A stretch of DNA of 64,000 bases. Origin: Pirellulales bacterium. Lineage in GTDB: Bacteria; Planctomycetota; Planctomycetia; Pirellulales; PALSA-1355. The notes below the pieces were generated by a model. It did no database searches. It was given only the letters and a program-made list of their open reading frames with translations, and was not told where the DNA came from. The stretch spans positions 132,896 to 196,895 of the forward strand of contig JALHMI010000007.1 of NCBI GenBank assembly GCA_022844125.1, read 5' to 3'. This document shows positions 37,930 through 45,877 of the stretch, piece by piece. Both the position numbers and the translations under genes were made by a program. How positions within the stretch are numbered: position 1 is the first letter of the stretch; each line of letters starts with the position of its first letter.

Positions 37930-39234
37930 GTGCATCCTTCCGGCCAACCCAACACGCAGCACCTCCGCTATTGGCAGTGGCGCGTCCTCCTCGCGCTCAT
38001 GTTCTGCTACCTGTTCTACTACACGGGCCGCCTGGCGATCGGCCATGCCATGCCGCTCATGGAACAGGACCTGGGCTACTCCAAGCAGCAGCTCGGCTGG
38101 CTGACCGCTGTCGCGCTCGGGGCTTACGGCGTCGGCCAGGCGATCAACGGCAACCTCGGCGATTGGCTCGGCGGCCGGCGAATGATCACGCTCGGCGCGC
38201 TCGGCTCGATGATTCTCTGCTGGGCCTTCAGCTTCATGGACACCGCCTTCTGGCTGGTCGTCTTCTGGGGCGCGAATGGCTTCGTCCAAAGCATGGGCTG
38301 GGCCCCCGGCGGACGGCTGATTTCGCTCTGGTGGCCGCGCGAGCGCCGCGGCCTGGCGTTCGGCCTGTACATGCTCTCCGCCGGAATGGCCACGGTGCTC
38401 GTCTGGTGTACGAGCGATCTGGTGCTGGGGCTCTTCGATCCCCACGATCCCAGCCGCTGGCGGTGGCTCTTCCGACTGCCGCTGCTCGCGCTCGGCGCGG
38501 CAGGCATCCTGTTCTACTTACTCGTGCGCGATCGGCCGGAAGACGTCGGCTTCGCGCCGCTCGACGGTGGCGAGGCAGCTTCCAGCGTTGAATCACCGGA
38601 CCTCTCACCCACGCACTCCACCTGGCATGAGCGATATCGCGCGGTGCTCGGCAATCCGGCGTTCCTGCTCGCGGCGCTCGTGATCGTGTTTCAAAGCTTT
38701 GCACGCTATGGACTGCTCACCTGGTCGGCCGTCTATTACAACGACGCTGGCATTACGATCAACGACGCTCTCAAGCTCACGCTATCACTACCGATCGGGA
38801 TGGGACTCGGCGCGGTGGCGGGCGGATATTTTTCCGATCGCTGGTTCGTTTCGCGGCGTTCCGCTGTCGTGGCGCTGTTCCTGGGAATCAGCGCTGCGTG
38901 TTTCCTGGTAATGCGTGCCAATCCCGTCATCGCCAGCGGCGACCAGCGGCTCGGAATTGCTCTCTTGTTCCTGACCGGCTTCTTTGTTTATGGTGCCCAG
39001 GGGCCGCTCTGGGCGATTTGTCCCGACCTCGTCGGCCGCGAGCACTCGGGCACCGCGGTCGGCATCATGGACGCCCTCGCCTATGGCGGCGCCGCGGCCC
39101 AGGGACCGCTGCTCGGATATATTGTCAGCAGGCAGGATGCCGGATACTCGGCGCTGTTCTTGACGCTGGCCATGGTCACGGCCGCCGGCGCAATCCTGGC
39201 GCTCCTGAGCGCCCGGCCGCGGGCGGCTCGATAA
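37930..39234 (+). CDS. MFS permease, organophosphate (GlpT/UhpC)-like
   Basis: 434 aa from the GTG at 37930 (HPSGQPNTQHLRYWQW); an in-frame GTG at 37873 adds 19 residues. Neither start has a clear ribosome site. Twelve membrane helices. The N-terminal signature RYWQWRVLLALMFCYLFYYTGRLAIGHAMPLMEQDLGYS and the loop GNLGDWLGGRRMI are those of the organophosphate:phosphate antiporter group (GlpT, UhpT, UhpC). In the centre: GWAPGGRLISLWWPRERRG. Expected substrate: a sugar phosphate, glycerol phosphate or phosphonate. It is followed at once by a dehydrogenase of a type found in phosphonate operons, which favours an organophosphorus compound. Confidence 0.88.
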   Translation: MHPSGQPNTQHLRYWQWRVLLALMFCYLFYYTGRLAIGHAMPLMEQDLGYSKQQLGWLTAVALGAYGVGQAINGNLGDWLGGRRMITLGALGSMILCWAFSFMDTAFWLVVFWGANGFVQSMGWAPGGRLISLWWPRERRGLAFGLYMLSAGMATVLVWCTSDLVLGLFDPHDPSRWRWLFRLPLLALGAAGILFYLLVRDRPEDVGFAPLDGGEAASSVESPDLSPTHSTWHERYRAVLGNPAFLLAALVIVFQSFARYGLLTWSAVYYNDAGITINDALKLTLSLPIGMGLGAVAGGYFSDRWFVSRRSAVVALFLGISAACFLVMRANPVIASGDQRLGIALLFLTGFFVYGAQGPLWAICPDLVGREHSGTAVGIMDALAYGGAAAQGPLLGYIVSRQDAGYSALFLTLAMVTAAGAILALLSARPRAAR

Positions 39235-39242
39235 GAAATCAC

Positions 39243-39248
39243 GGAGGT
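39243..39248 (+). promoter_or_regulatory. Ribosome site selecting a GTG start for the dehydrogenase
   Basis: GGAGGT stands 9 nt before GTG 39258 but 21 nt before the first ATG (39270) in the same frame, so GTG is the probable start. Confidence 0.7.
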
Positions 39249-39257
39249 ACTCTGCAA

Positions 39258-40379
39258 GTGGGCACGACAATGACGAAGGCGGCAACGAAAACTCGGGCGA
39301 TGGTCTTCGAAGGGCCCGGCCGTCCGCTCGAACTCAAACAGTTCCCACCGCAAACGCTCGCCGCGGGCGAACTGCTCGTCGAGATCACTTGCACCACGCT
39401 CTGTGGCAGCGATCTGCACAGCTACGAAGGCCGCCGCCAGACCCCCTGCCCCACGATTTTGGGCCATGAGATCATCGGCCGCGTTGCGGAACTGCGTCCC
39501 GGCGACCCGCCGCGCGACCTTTTGGGCCATCCCCTCGCGCTTGGCGATCGCGTTACCTGGAGCGTCGCCGCCAGTTGCGGAGCCTGCTTCTACTGCGAGC
39601 GCAGCCTGCCGCAAAAGTGCGAGCACCTGTTCAAGTACGGCCACGAACGCACCGATCCCAAGCATCCGCTCTCGGGCGGACTGGCCGAACATTGTCGCCT
39701 TGCCCGCGGCACGGCGATCCTTCGAATTCCCGACACGCTTCCGGATGAAGTCGCCTGCCCCGCCAACTGCGCCACGGCTACGGTCGCCGCCGCGATGCGC
39801 GCTGCCGGCGACGTGCGCGACCGCGTCGTTCTGGTGCAAGGCGCCGGCATGCTGGGGCTCACTGCCGCCGCGATGGCCCGACACGCGCACGCCCGCGAAG
39901 TGATCGTGAGCGACGTGGACGAGCAGCGCTTGGCCTGGGCCGAACGCTTCGGCGCCACCCACACGGTCCAAGTTGAGCCCGAAGGCGCCGAACTGACGGA
40001 CACGGTCTCGCACCTCACGCAGGGCCGCGGCGTCGACGTCGCGCTCGAAATGTCGGGCTCGGTGGCCGCGATCAAGGCGGGGCTCGAGCGGCTGCGGATC
40101 GGCGGGCGTTATATCCTGGTGGGCACGGTGTTCCCCACGCCTGACGTGGCGCTGCAGCCCGAGATGATCGTCCGCCGGCTGCTCAGGATCGAGGGCGTGC
40201 ACAACTATTCGCCGGTCGATCTGATTCGGGCGATCGAGTTTCTCACCGCCACGCAGGCCGAGTATCCGTTCGCGCAGCTCGTCACGCGCCGCTTCCCGCT
40301 GGTCGAGGCCGACGCGGCATTTCGCTTCGCGCTCGAGACCAAGGCTCCGCGCGTGGCCGTGATTCCCACGGGCGCGTAG
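39258..40379 (+). CDS. Zinc-dependent alcohol dehydrogenase, phosphonate-catabolism-associated type (HpnZ-like)
   Basis: 373 aa from GTG 39258. Medium-chain dehydrogenase: catalytic zinc site CTTLCGSDLHSYEGRR near 45 and GHEIIGRV near 70, structural zinc cysteines CGACFYCERSLPQKC near 112-126, then the NAD-binding fold VVLVQGAGMLGLTAAAMARH near 193. The motif string SCGACFYCERSLPQKCEHLFKYGHE and PANCATATVAAA matches my recollection of the family found in phosphonate degradation operons; that identification is from memory and the exact substrate is not shown. It begins 23 bp after the MFS permease stop and is followed 2 bp later by a SRPBCC gene, so the three are a likely operon. Confidence 0.85.
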   Translation: MGTTMTKAATKTRAMVFEGPGRPLELKQFPPQTLAAGELLVEITCTTLCGSDLHSYEGRRQTPCPTILGHEIIGRVAELRPGDPPRDLLGHPLALGDRVTWSVAASCGACFYCERSLPQKCEHLFKYGHERTDPKHPLSGGLAEHCRLARGTAILRIPDTLPDEVACPANCATATVAAAMRAAGDVRDRVVLVQGAGMLGLTAAAMARHAHAREVIVSDVDEQRLAWAERFGATHTVQVEPEGAELTDTVSHLTQGRGVDVALEMSGSVAAIKAGLERLRIGGRYILVGTVFPTPDVALQPEMIVRRLLRIEGVHNYSPVDLIRAIEFLTATQAEYPFAQLVTRRFPLVEADAAFRFALETKAPRVAVIPTGA

Positions 40380-40381
40380 CG

Positions 40382-40852
40382 ATGCCCGCTCAGCCCCGAA
40401 CGATCGAACTCGCCTCACAGCTTGCCGCGTCCGCGGAAGCTGTCTGGCAGCATGCCGCCTCGGTGGCCGGGATCAATGCCGAGCTCTGGCCCGTGCGGAT
40501 GCACTTGCCTCCCGATCCTGAAGTGCTCAGCCGGCTGGCCGAGACCCGCTCGACGCGTGGCGTGCTCATTTCATTGCTGGTCATCCTGCCACTCGACTGG
40601 CACTGGCTTGGCATCGAGCAGATCGAGCCCGGCCGAGGGTTCCAGGAAGTCTCCTCGTCTCTTTGGATGCGCCGTTGGGTTCACATCCGCTCGATCGAAC
40701 CTGCCGCCGGCGGCTGCCTGGTACGTGACCGCGTGGAGTTTTCGACGCGTATCGCATCCTTTGGCCCGCTGCTCACCCCGCTGTACCGCGCGGTCTTTCG
40801 CCGCCGGCATCGCGTGCTGCGGGCGAAGTTCGGTGAGACAATGGGCGGCTGA
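40382..40852 (+). CDS. SRPBCC (START-like) family protein
   Basis: 156 aa, starting 2 bp after the dehydrogenase stop, so translationally linked. The pattern IELASQLAASAEAVWQHAASVAGINAELWPVRMHL, ISLLVILPLDWHWLGIEQIEPGRGFQEVS, VHIRSIEPAAGGCLVRDRVEFST and the C-terminal long helix (GPLLTPLYRAVFRRRHRVLRAKFG) is typical of SRPBCC lipid- or ligand-binding proteins. The fold forms a deep hydrophobic cavity; the ligand is unknown. The C-terminal helix stops short; the following 110 bp stay open in another frame (see findings). Confidence 0.8.
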   Translation: MPAQPRTIELASQLAASAEAVWQHAASVAGINAELWPVRMHLPPDPEVLSRLAETRSTRGVLISLLVILPLDWHWLGIEQIEPGRGFQEVSSSLWMRRWVHIRSIEPAAGGCLVRDRVEFSTRIASFGPLLTPLYRAVFRRRHRVLRAKFGETMGG

Positions 40853-41000
40853 GAGTTCAGGCGCGCTGAAGCTGGACGAGAGCCACGAACTCGAAAACTA
40901 CGAGCGCGACGGCCACTATCTGGCGATTCTGCAATCGAAGGCCCGCGTGGCGTCGCAAGGCTGACGCAAACACTTCAGGCCTTACCGCCTTACAACTCTC

Positions 41001-41041
41001 TGGCTCCCTCCGCCCGCCGCGGGGAGGGCTGGGGAGGGGGG
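41001..41041. repeat. GGGGAGGGCTGGGGAGGGG-type dispersed sequence
   Basis: A purine-rich stretch with a preceding pyrimidine-rich arm (GGCTCCCTCCGCCCGCCGCG), able to fold back. Similar GGGAGGG-CTGGGGAGGG strings are common dispersed repeats in planctomycete and other GC-rich genomes (recollection). Only one copy is seen in this window. Confidence 0.35.
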
Positions 41042-41085
41042 CAACACGAGTCGGGCAATCGCTGGCACGTTGTCATCCATCAGGG

Positions 41086-41463
41086 CTAGCGAGAAACGAT
41101 CCTGGAATAGAGCCGCCAACCAGCTCCCACAATCACCGCGAAGGACCACGAGAGCACGAACGCTTGCCAGATCTTAGCGAGCCAGAGCTTGAGCTTCGAG
41201 ACGAGTTCCGGCGGCTCTTCCGTCAGCCTCGCGTCCGTTGGCAAATGATAGACACGCACCTCGCCTGTCGGGTGGACCCAAGCGCTCCACAGCATCCGCT
41301 CCGGATCGACAGGATCTTCAAACTCAAATGACCAGCTTCCTTCCGGCTCGTGCAAAACCTGGAGGCGCAGGTCGCCCAACAACACTCCCTGCTGGGTCGC
41401 AAAGTTCCGGGTCATCTGGAGTGCGTCGTGGAAGTGCATGCCTCCATAATACTCCGATGGCAT
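41086..41463 (-). CDS. Small protein with C-terminal membrane helix, unknown function
   Basis: 125 aa from MPSEYYGGM; a second ATG (MHFHDAL) at 41439 is also possible. The soluble N-terminal part (residues 9-95) has the look of a small alpha-beta domain (LRLQVLHEPEGSWSFEFEDPVDPERMLWSAWVHPTGEVRVYHLP). One hydrophobic helix (residues ~100-118: AFVLSWSFAVIVGAGWRLY) and basic end anchor it in the membrane, N-in or tail-anchored. Not recognised. It is divergent from the next gene. Confidence 0.6.
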   Translation of the reverse strand: MPSEYYGGMHFHDALQMTRNFATQQGVLLGDLRLQVLHEPEGSWSFEFEDPVDPERMLWSAWVHPTGEVRVYHLPTDARLTEEPPELVSKLKLWLAKIWQAFVLSWSFAVIVGAGWRLYSRIVSR

Positions 41464-41548
41464 TTTGCCCAGAACGTCCGATTCGCCGGCAATTAGCTCA
41501 GTGATTCGTTACACTCACGGTAGGGGCAACTCTCGAAATCGACCGGCC

Positions 41549-41875
41549 ATGGGATTCAGCGATCCGGACGATTCGGTGTGGGGGCTGCTCGGGTACACGC
41601 TCTGCCTCGCCCTTTATCTGCCGCTGCTCCGGTTTCTGCATCAGGGGCAGTTGCTCGGTACCGCAGGCATCACGACGCTTGCGGTGGTGCTGCTGATTCC
41701 GCTGCCGATCTTCGTAGCGGACCTGTGCAACTTGCTCCCCAGACAGCTTCAGGGACTGGTGATGCATCTCACAGGCGGTGTCTGGCTGATTGCGTTGGGC
41801 GGTATGCTGTTCGCGGGTGGGCTCATGGTCTTCACGCTCGCAGCTAGGGCCTACCAATGGATTGCCGGCGCGTAG
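41549..41875 (+). CDS. Small three-helix membrane protein, unknown function
   Basis: 108 aa from MGFSDPDDSVWG; upstream in-frame codons give an unlikely basic leader. Three hydrophobic segments (LLGYTLCLALYLPLLRFL, ITTLAVVLLIPLPIFVADL, GGVWLIALGGMLFAGGLMVFTLAA) cover most of the length. No domain recognised. Located in a gene-poor patch just before a repeat cluster. Confidence 0.6.
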   Translation: MGFSDPDDSVWGLLGYTLCLALYLPLLRFLHQGQLLGTAGITTLAVVLLIPLPIFVADLCNLLPRQLQGLVMHLTGGVWLIALGGMLFAGGLMVFTLAARAYQWIAGA

Positions 41876-41966
41876 TTAGATTTCCACCGCCAGATATTAA
41901 CTCCCGTCCGCACGTCTACAACAGGTCAGCCCCACTCTCAGTTGCTCACGTGTTTGGAGCTCCGCA

Positions 41967-42179
41967 ATGACCAGAACGGTCCGCCATCGAATCCTCGTTG
42001 CGCTATCCGCAGTGCTGGCGCTGCAATTGCTCGCGGTCGCCGTCGTTCATATCGGCATCCTGCGGCCGCTTGAGCAGGAGCGTGTCCGCGAGCGGCGCGA
42101 AGCGCTCGAGGATCTGACCAAGCGCGCGATCATCCTCGAGCCCGAGCCGCCGGGTCCGTTCAAGCTGCTGATTGGCTAG
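41967..42179 (+). CDS. Short single-pass membrane protein, unknown function
   Basis: 70 aa. A TTGGAG ribosome-site-like sequence ends ~7 nt before the ATG. A basic start (MTRTVRHR) leads to one membrane helix (ILVALSAVLALQLLAVAVVHIGIL), then a charged helix (EQERVRERREALEDLTKRAI). This resembles the start of a two-component sensor or chemoreceptor, so it may be the stump of a longer gene, or a genuine small protein. Two bp after its stop a REPIN-like repeat begins. Confidence 0.55.
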   Translation: MTRTVRHRILVALSAVLALQLLAVAVVHIGILRPLEQERVRERREALEDLTKRAIILEPEPPGPFKLLIG

Positions 42180-42181
42180 CC

Positions 42182-42312
42182 GTAGCAGGCACACGCCGTG
42201 TGCCGTCGCAGCAGCACCCCTAGGGTGAACACGAAGCCGAGCTTGTCGTGTCCAGTCGGTCTCGTTCGACTCTTTCTTACTTCGGTTACGGCATACGGCG
42301 TATGCCTACTAC
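42182..42312. repeat. REPIN-like unit 7, isolated diverged copy
   Basis: 131 bp, same layout as the units beside the RAYT at 58.7-60.2 kb: a left arm GTAGCAGGCACACGCCGTGT... and a right arm ...GGCATACGGCGTATGCCTACTAC. In the right arm the stem CACAC/GTGTG has become CATAC/GTATG, two changes that keep pairing. The inner sequence is largely different from the other six. It stands directly behind the 70-aa gene. Confidence 0.85.
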
Positions 42313-42484
42313 CTTTCCAGAACGGCGGTTCGACCGGCGCGCGCATCCAGAACCCCACGGGCAGAGCCCGGGGCTGCCGCTCCTAAAACACTCCCTCTCT
42401 GAGTCTCCGTCCCCTCTGCGTCTTTGCGTCTCCGCGTCGACCGACCTTGCCCCTCCGCCCAACCTGCCTGCGGAAAGCGACGAG

Positions 42485-42600
42485 TCCCACGAGCGCGTGT
42501 GGGCCAGCTTCGCCGTAAGTGATTGGCGCCGCTCGCTTATCGTCCGCCGCGCGCCACACGGCTGTTTCGCTAGTTGAAATCCGGCCAGCGATTCGGTTAG
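42485..42600 (+). repeat. Diverged third copy of the left block of the ~370-bp element
   Basis: The stretch GAGCGCGTGTGGGCCAGCTTCGCCGTAAGTGATTGGC... to GTTGAAATCCGGCCAGCGATTC follows, with many substitutions, the left block of the elements at 42865-43240 and 58336-58704 (compare GCGTGTGTGGCTGGCTCGCTGCGTAAGTCGTTGGC and AAATGTGGCCAGGATTTCAG). The right block is missing. Just before it (42411-42437) lies CTCTGCGTCTTTGCGTCTCC, a string met as a dispersed repeat in several bacterial groups. Confidence 0.5.
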
Positions 42601-42637
42601 GGTGAATTCAAGAGTTTCTGCGGCCGCCTGCAATCAC

Positions 42638-42688
42638 AACCCGACGCGTGAGCGAGGCGCATCTTGGTAGCCCGACGCATGAGCGAGG
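42638..42688. repeat. Two direct copies of the CGTGAGCGAGG repeat
   Basis: AACCCGACGCGTGAGCGAGG (42638-42657) and TAGCCCGACGCATGAGCGAGG-like 42668-42688 stand 10 bp apart in the same orientation. The same core forms an inverted pair at 821-876. Confidence 0.7.
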
Positions 42689-42864
42689 CGGCCCTGGCAA
42701 GCTATGCCGCACGCAGCGCCGCTCGGACGCGGCGGGTGACACGTCGAAGTCACGCAGCAATCAAGCGATCCCACACTGAGCAGGAGTAACCACCGCCATG
42801 ACCAACAGTCGTCCGGACTCGCGACGCGTCCGAAGCGGGCGGTCGTCCGCCCCAGAAACTCTGC

Positions 42865-43240
42865 CTGAGAAAAATTCGCACGGCGAGAGCCCGCTTGACC
42901 GCGCGTGTGCCGCGCCGCGGGCGCAACTCGTTGTGCGCATTCGCTTCTTCTCAGCGCCAGCGCACATCGCGCAAGTGTCCACCAACAGTTGAAATCAGGC
43001 CAGGAGTTCAGATATGGTACGTTCAGCGGATTGTGTCGCGACTTGCACGCGACGACGAAAACGCGAACGCCGCTGCGAAGCTGGATAAGTCACGCAGCCT
43101 GGTTGCCACCAGCTTGGGGAGAAGTGTGGGTCTGAAACATCATTTGCACGAGTTTCTAAATCCACACGCGCGAAAAATGTGAGCGCAGGAAACAGCCAGA
43201 CAAGTTTTCGCTGCACACGCGCGCAGCTTCAGCTCTTTGA
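42865..43240 (+). repeat. ~370-bp dispersed element, copy 1
   Basis: It shares two conserved blocks with 58336-58704 (minus strand) in the same order and spacing. Left block: TGA(G)AAAAATTCGCA ... GTGTCCACC ... GGCCAGGA-TTCAGATA. Right block: GAAACATCATTTGC, CACACGCGCGAAAAATG, GAGCGCA-GAAACAGCC and CAGCTCTTTGA. The middle ~110 bp is poorly conserved. No protein with recognisable motif is encoded. It fills the gap between the 70-aa gene and the phosphatase gene. Confidence 0.75.
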
Positions 43241-43252
43241 CATCTCGAACCC

Positions 43253-43276
43253 GTAGGCCGGCCAGCCCCGGCCTAC
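43253..43276 (-). terminator. Hairpin at the phosphatase stop codon
   Basis: Perfect 9-bp arms GTAGGCCGG / CCGGCCTAC around a 6-nt loop overlap the TAG stop of the phosphatase gene. There is no U-run after it on the minus strand, so termination would need a factor. Confidence 0.45.
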
Positions 43277-44607
43277 TCCTTCTTCAGGATCCCCAGTCGC
43301 TCGGGCGTGTTGGGAATCTCGTCGACGAGTTCGTTGCGCTCGCCCGGCTTCTTCTTCAGTCGGAAGGCGTCGTACAGCTCGCCGTTTGCCGTGCGGGCTT
43401 CGTACCGCAGGGCGTCGCCGTCGATCGAAATGATCTGGTAGAGCTGCGTGTTCTCGGCCGCCCGGGCCATCGCCGGCGTGCGTTCGACGTTGTACATCTT
43501 TGGTCCGCTCACGGAGACGACATACACGGTGCCGCCTTCGGGGCTTTGGGTGTTCTGGCCAGTGCCGACGTTCTCGGAGAGCTCCTGGCTGAAGCGGCCG
43601 TAACCGTGGTCATGGCCCTGCAGCACGAGGTCGACGCGGTACTTGTCGAACAGCGGCTTCCACAGGTTGCGGATGTCGGGGTTATCGCGGCCTTTGGCCG
43701 TCGAGTAGACCGGATGATGAAACGTGAGCACGGTCCAGGTGTTGGGATTGTCCTTGAGCACGCTCTCGAGCCAGGGGACCTGTTCGCGTTCCTTCTCGTT
43801 CGAGTTGAGCGAGATGATCCGCACGCCTTGGTAGTCGAGGTAATAGACCGACTCCTTGAGCTCCTCGATTCCGTTCTCGGGCAGCGTGAACTGCGGCCGC
43901 CAATGAGCCGTCAAGTCGCGACGCAAGAGCGGACGCTGTGGATCGCGGGCGTACTCATGATTGCCGGGCGTGGGCACGCTGGGAACCATCGCATTCAACC
44001 AGCCGCCCGCGCCAAACCACTCGCCCCACTCGGCGTCGAGCGTGCCGTTGTTGATCAGGTCGCCCGCGTGAATCATGAACTTGGCTTTGGGGGCATCGCT
44101 GTGAGCTTCGCGAATGACCCGCGACCAGTGCGAGCGAACGTCGTTCTGAGCGTCGCCAAAGTAGATGAACGAAAACGGCTCCGGCTTTTCACTGGCGGTG
44201 GTGAACTGGAACCATTCGCTCCAGTTCGTGCCGTCGCCCACGCGATAGGCGTACTTCGTTGCCGGCACGAGGTCGGTGAATTCGAGGCTGTGGTAATGAG
44301 CCAGCCCAAGGTTGCTTTCGAAGGGCTCGGTTGTCGCGGGGAGTTGCTTGGTGTTTTTGACGAACTCCGGCCCCGGCGTGGCAACAGCGATTTCGGCCAG
44401 GCCCTGCTTGATCGACGAGTCGGTCCGCCAGGTGACGGCCTGCGTGTGCGCGGGGTCGCTCTTCCAGGTGAGGATGATCCGGTCGGGCATCGGCTTGGCG
44501 CGATACAGATCTTCGTCGAGCACCTTGGGCGGGGCGTGATCATCGTGAGCGAGCGCCGGCACGGCGAGCAAATGGAGCAGCAGAGCCAGGAGGAGAAATC
44601 GCGACAC
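43273..44607 (-). CDS. Exported purple-acid-phosphatase-like metallophosphoesterase
   Basis: 444 aa, GTG start. A signal peptide ends at ALAHD (residue ~20). A fibronectin-III-like N-terminal domain (~40-140: PDRIILTWKSDP... AHYHSLEFTDLVPATKYAYRVGDG) precedes the catalytic domain, as in purple acid phosphatases. Metal-binding motifs in order: FGDAQ near 150, HAGDLINNG near 180, GNHEY near 215, HHPVY near 298 and QGHDHGY near 335. These give the two-metal site. It should hydrolyse phosphate monoesters or diesters in the periplasm. No Pho box is recognised. It is followed 124 bp upstream on the same strand by a beta-barrel-like protein gene. Confidence 0.92.
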   Translation of the reverse strand: MSRFLLLALLLHLLAVPALAHDDHAPPKVLDEDLYRAKPMPDRIILTWKSDPAHTQAVTWRTDSSIKQGLAEIAVATPGPEFVKNTKQLPATTEPFESNLGLAHYHSLEFTDLVPATKYAYRVGDGTNWSEWFQFTTASEKPEPFSFIYFGDAQNDVRSHWSRVIREAHSDAPKAKFMIHAGDLINNGTLDAEWGEWFGAGGWLNAMVPSVPTPGNHEYARDPQRPLLRRDLTAHWRPQFTLPENGIEELKESVYYLDYQGVRIISLNSNEKEREQVPWLESVLKDNPNTWTVLTFHHPVYSTAKGRDNPDIRNLWKPLFDKYRVDLVLQGHDHGYGRFSQELSENVGTGQNTQSPEGGTVYVVSVSGPKMYNVERTPAMARAAENTQLYQIISIDGDALRYEARTANGELYDAFRLKKKPGERNELVDEIPNTPERLGILKKE

Positions 44608-44731
44608 GGTGCACCTCGCGGGATCGGTTGGCAGACAGCGAGCAGAATGCGACTAGCCTAACCGGATCGCGAGGTGAGTGAAACCCTGCTGAGAGCGAAC
44701 CTGCCGGAAAGGAGGTGCGTTTAACAGAACG

Positions 44732-45670
44732 CTAATACCGTGCGGAGAAGCCGACGTTCGTGAAGAACGTGTCGTCGGCGCTGCCGACCGGAAAACCGGC
44801 CCGCCAGTCGAACTGGATATTTCTCCAGGGACGCCAGGTGAAACCGCCGTCCATGTTGTGCCCCGAGGCGAGACGATAGTAGGAGTCCGTTTGGGTGGCG
44901 TACCACTCGAAATAGGTGCTGAATTGTTCCACCCACGCCTGTTCGCACACCAGCGACTGGTAGAACTCGGTTTTGTGCACGTCACCATGATCGGCGAAGA
45001 TCATGCCCGTGCTGCCGCACAGTCGAACCTTCTCAGCGAGTTGCCAGCCATAGATGTAATCAATCATCGGCGAGACTTTGTCTTCGCCAGGGTGACCGGC
45101 AGTTGGCAAAAACAGCGTAGTGATCAGCGCCGATTGCGGAATCAAACCGGCTTCGTCGCTGATCTTCCACTTGAAACCGATCTGGAGATTGAAGAGTGTG
45201 GTATCCATGCGTCTGGCATCGGTGGTCTCGTTCCGCTCGGCGGTGGTTTGAAACCCTGACCACAGCGTGCGGAGCTCGACCCATTCAGAAAGCCCAAGGC
45301 GGAGGTTGAGCTGCGGCGCGGAGTATTGATTCTTCACGCGCTCACCGGACTTGGTGTTGGTGAACTGATATCCGCTTTCAAGCTGAGCCCAGCCTTTGGG
45401 GACGAGCGTGTCGGCGGCGGTGAAGTCGGGGCGATCGGTTTCAATCGTCCCCTCGATGTCATCGTTCCGCTCCTCGTGCGAACGCCACCAGTTGCGAAAC
45501 GACGCGAGCTGCAACACCGGCTCAGCCGGGGTCCGCAGCGGTGCGTAGCTCATCTGGGCGATTGCCGGCGAGACGCTCGCAGCGAACGTGATCGCCAGCG
45601 CGATCAGAACCCGCGTAAGCGGGCCGATCTGACGCATGCGAGCTGGAAGTCGAGGCGGCGAAAGCGGCAT
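44732..45670 (-). CDS. Outer-membrane beta-barrel protein, MetA-pathway (phenol degradation) transporter-like
   Basis: 312 aa; ATGs at 45670 and 45637 are both in frame and keep a signal peptide ending in SPAIAQ. The mature protein starts with a short linker, then EGTIETDRPDFTAADTLVPKGWAQLESGYQFT, a pattern typical of the Phenol_MetA_deg family. Alternating polar/aromatic strands follow (LNLRLGLSEWVELRTLWSGF, TLFNLQIGFKWKI, VSPMIDYIYGWQLAE, FSTYFEWYATQTDSYYRL), ending in NVGFSARY with a C-terminal aromatic as in outer-membrane barrels. The substrate is not known. Confidence 0.82.
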   Translation of the reverse strand: MPLSPPRLPARMRQIGPLTRVLIALAITFAASVSPAIAQMSYAPLRTPAEPVLQLASFRNWWRSHEERNDDIEGTIETDRPDFTAADTLVPKGWAQLESGYQFTNTKSGERVKNQYSAPQLNLRLGLSEWVELRTLWSGFQTTAERNETTDARRMDTTLFNLQIGFKWKISDEAGLIPQSALITTLFLPTAGHPGEDKVSPMIDYIYGWQLAEKVRLCGSTGMIFADHGDVHKTEFYQSLVCEQAWVEQFSTYFEWYATQTDSYYRLASGHNMDGGFTWRPWRNIQFDWRAGFPVGSADDTFFTNVGFSARY

Positions 45671-45877
45671 GCGGAAGTTGTTGGAAGGTGAGAAGGTTCT
45701 GGCGAGAGGTGTTAAGTGAGGGGAGAGAGGCGCGTTATCTCAAGGATCGGCCGGTTTCGCCGCGCAAACGCACCGCTTTTCGAGGATCGAGGCGGCCGGA
45801 TAGACACCGTCGAGAAGTTGTTGCTAGCGAGCCCGCAAACTCGCCGTTGCTTTCGCCACTTGGCGAACGATGTCGGC

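Noticed and set aside
43230-43250. CRISPR-leader-like CTCTTTGACAT at the end of the ~370-bp element
   Set aside because: No repeat-spacer array follows; the next bases are the phosphatase terminator hairpin.
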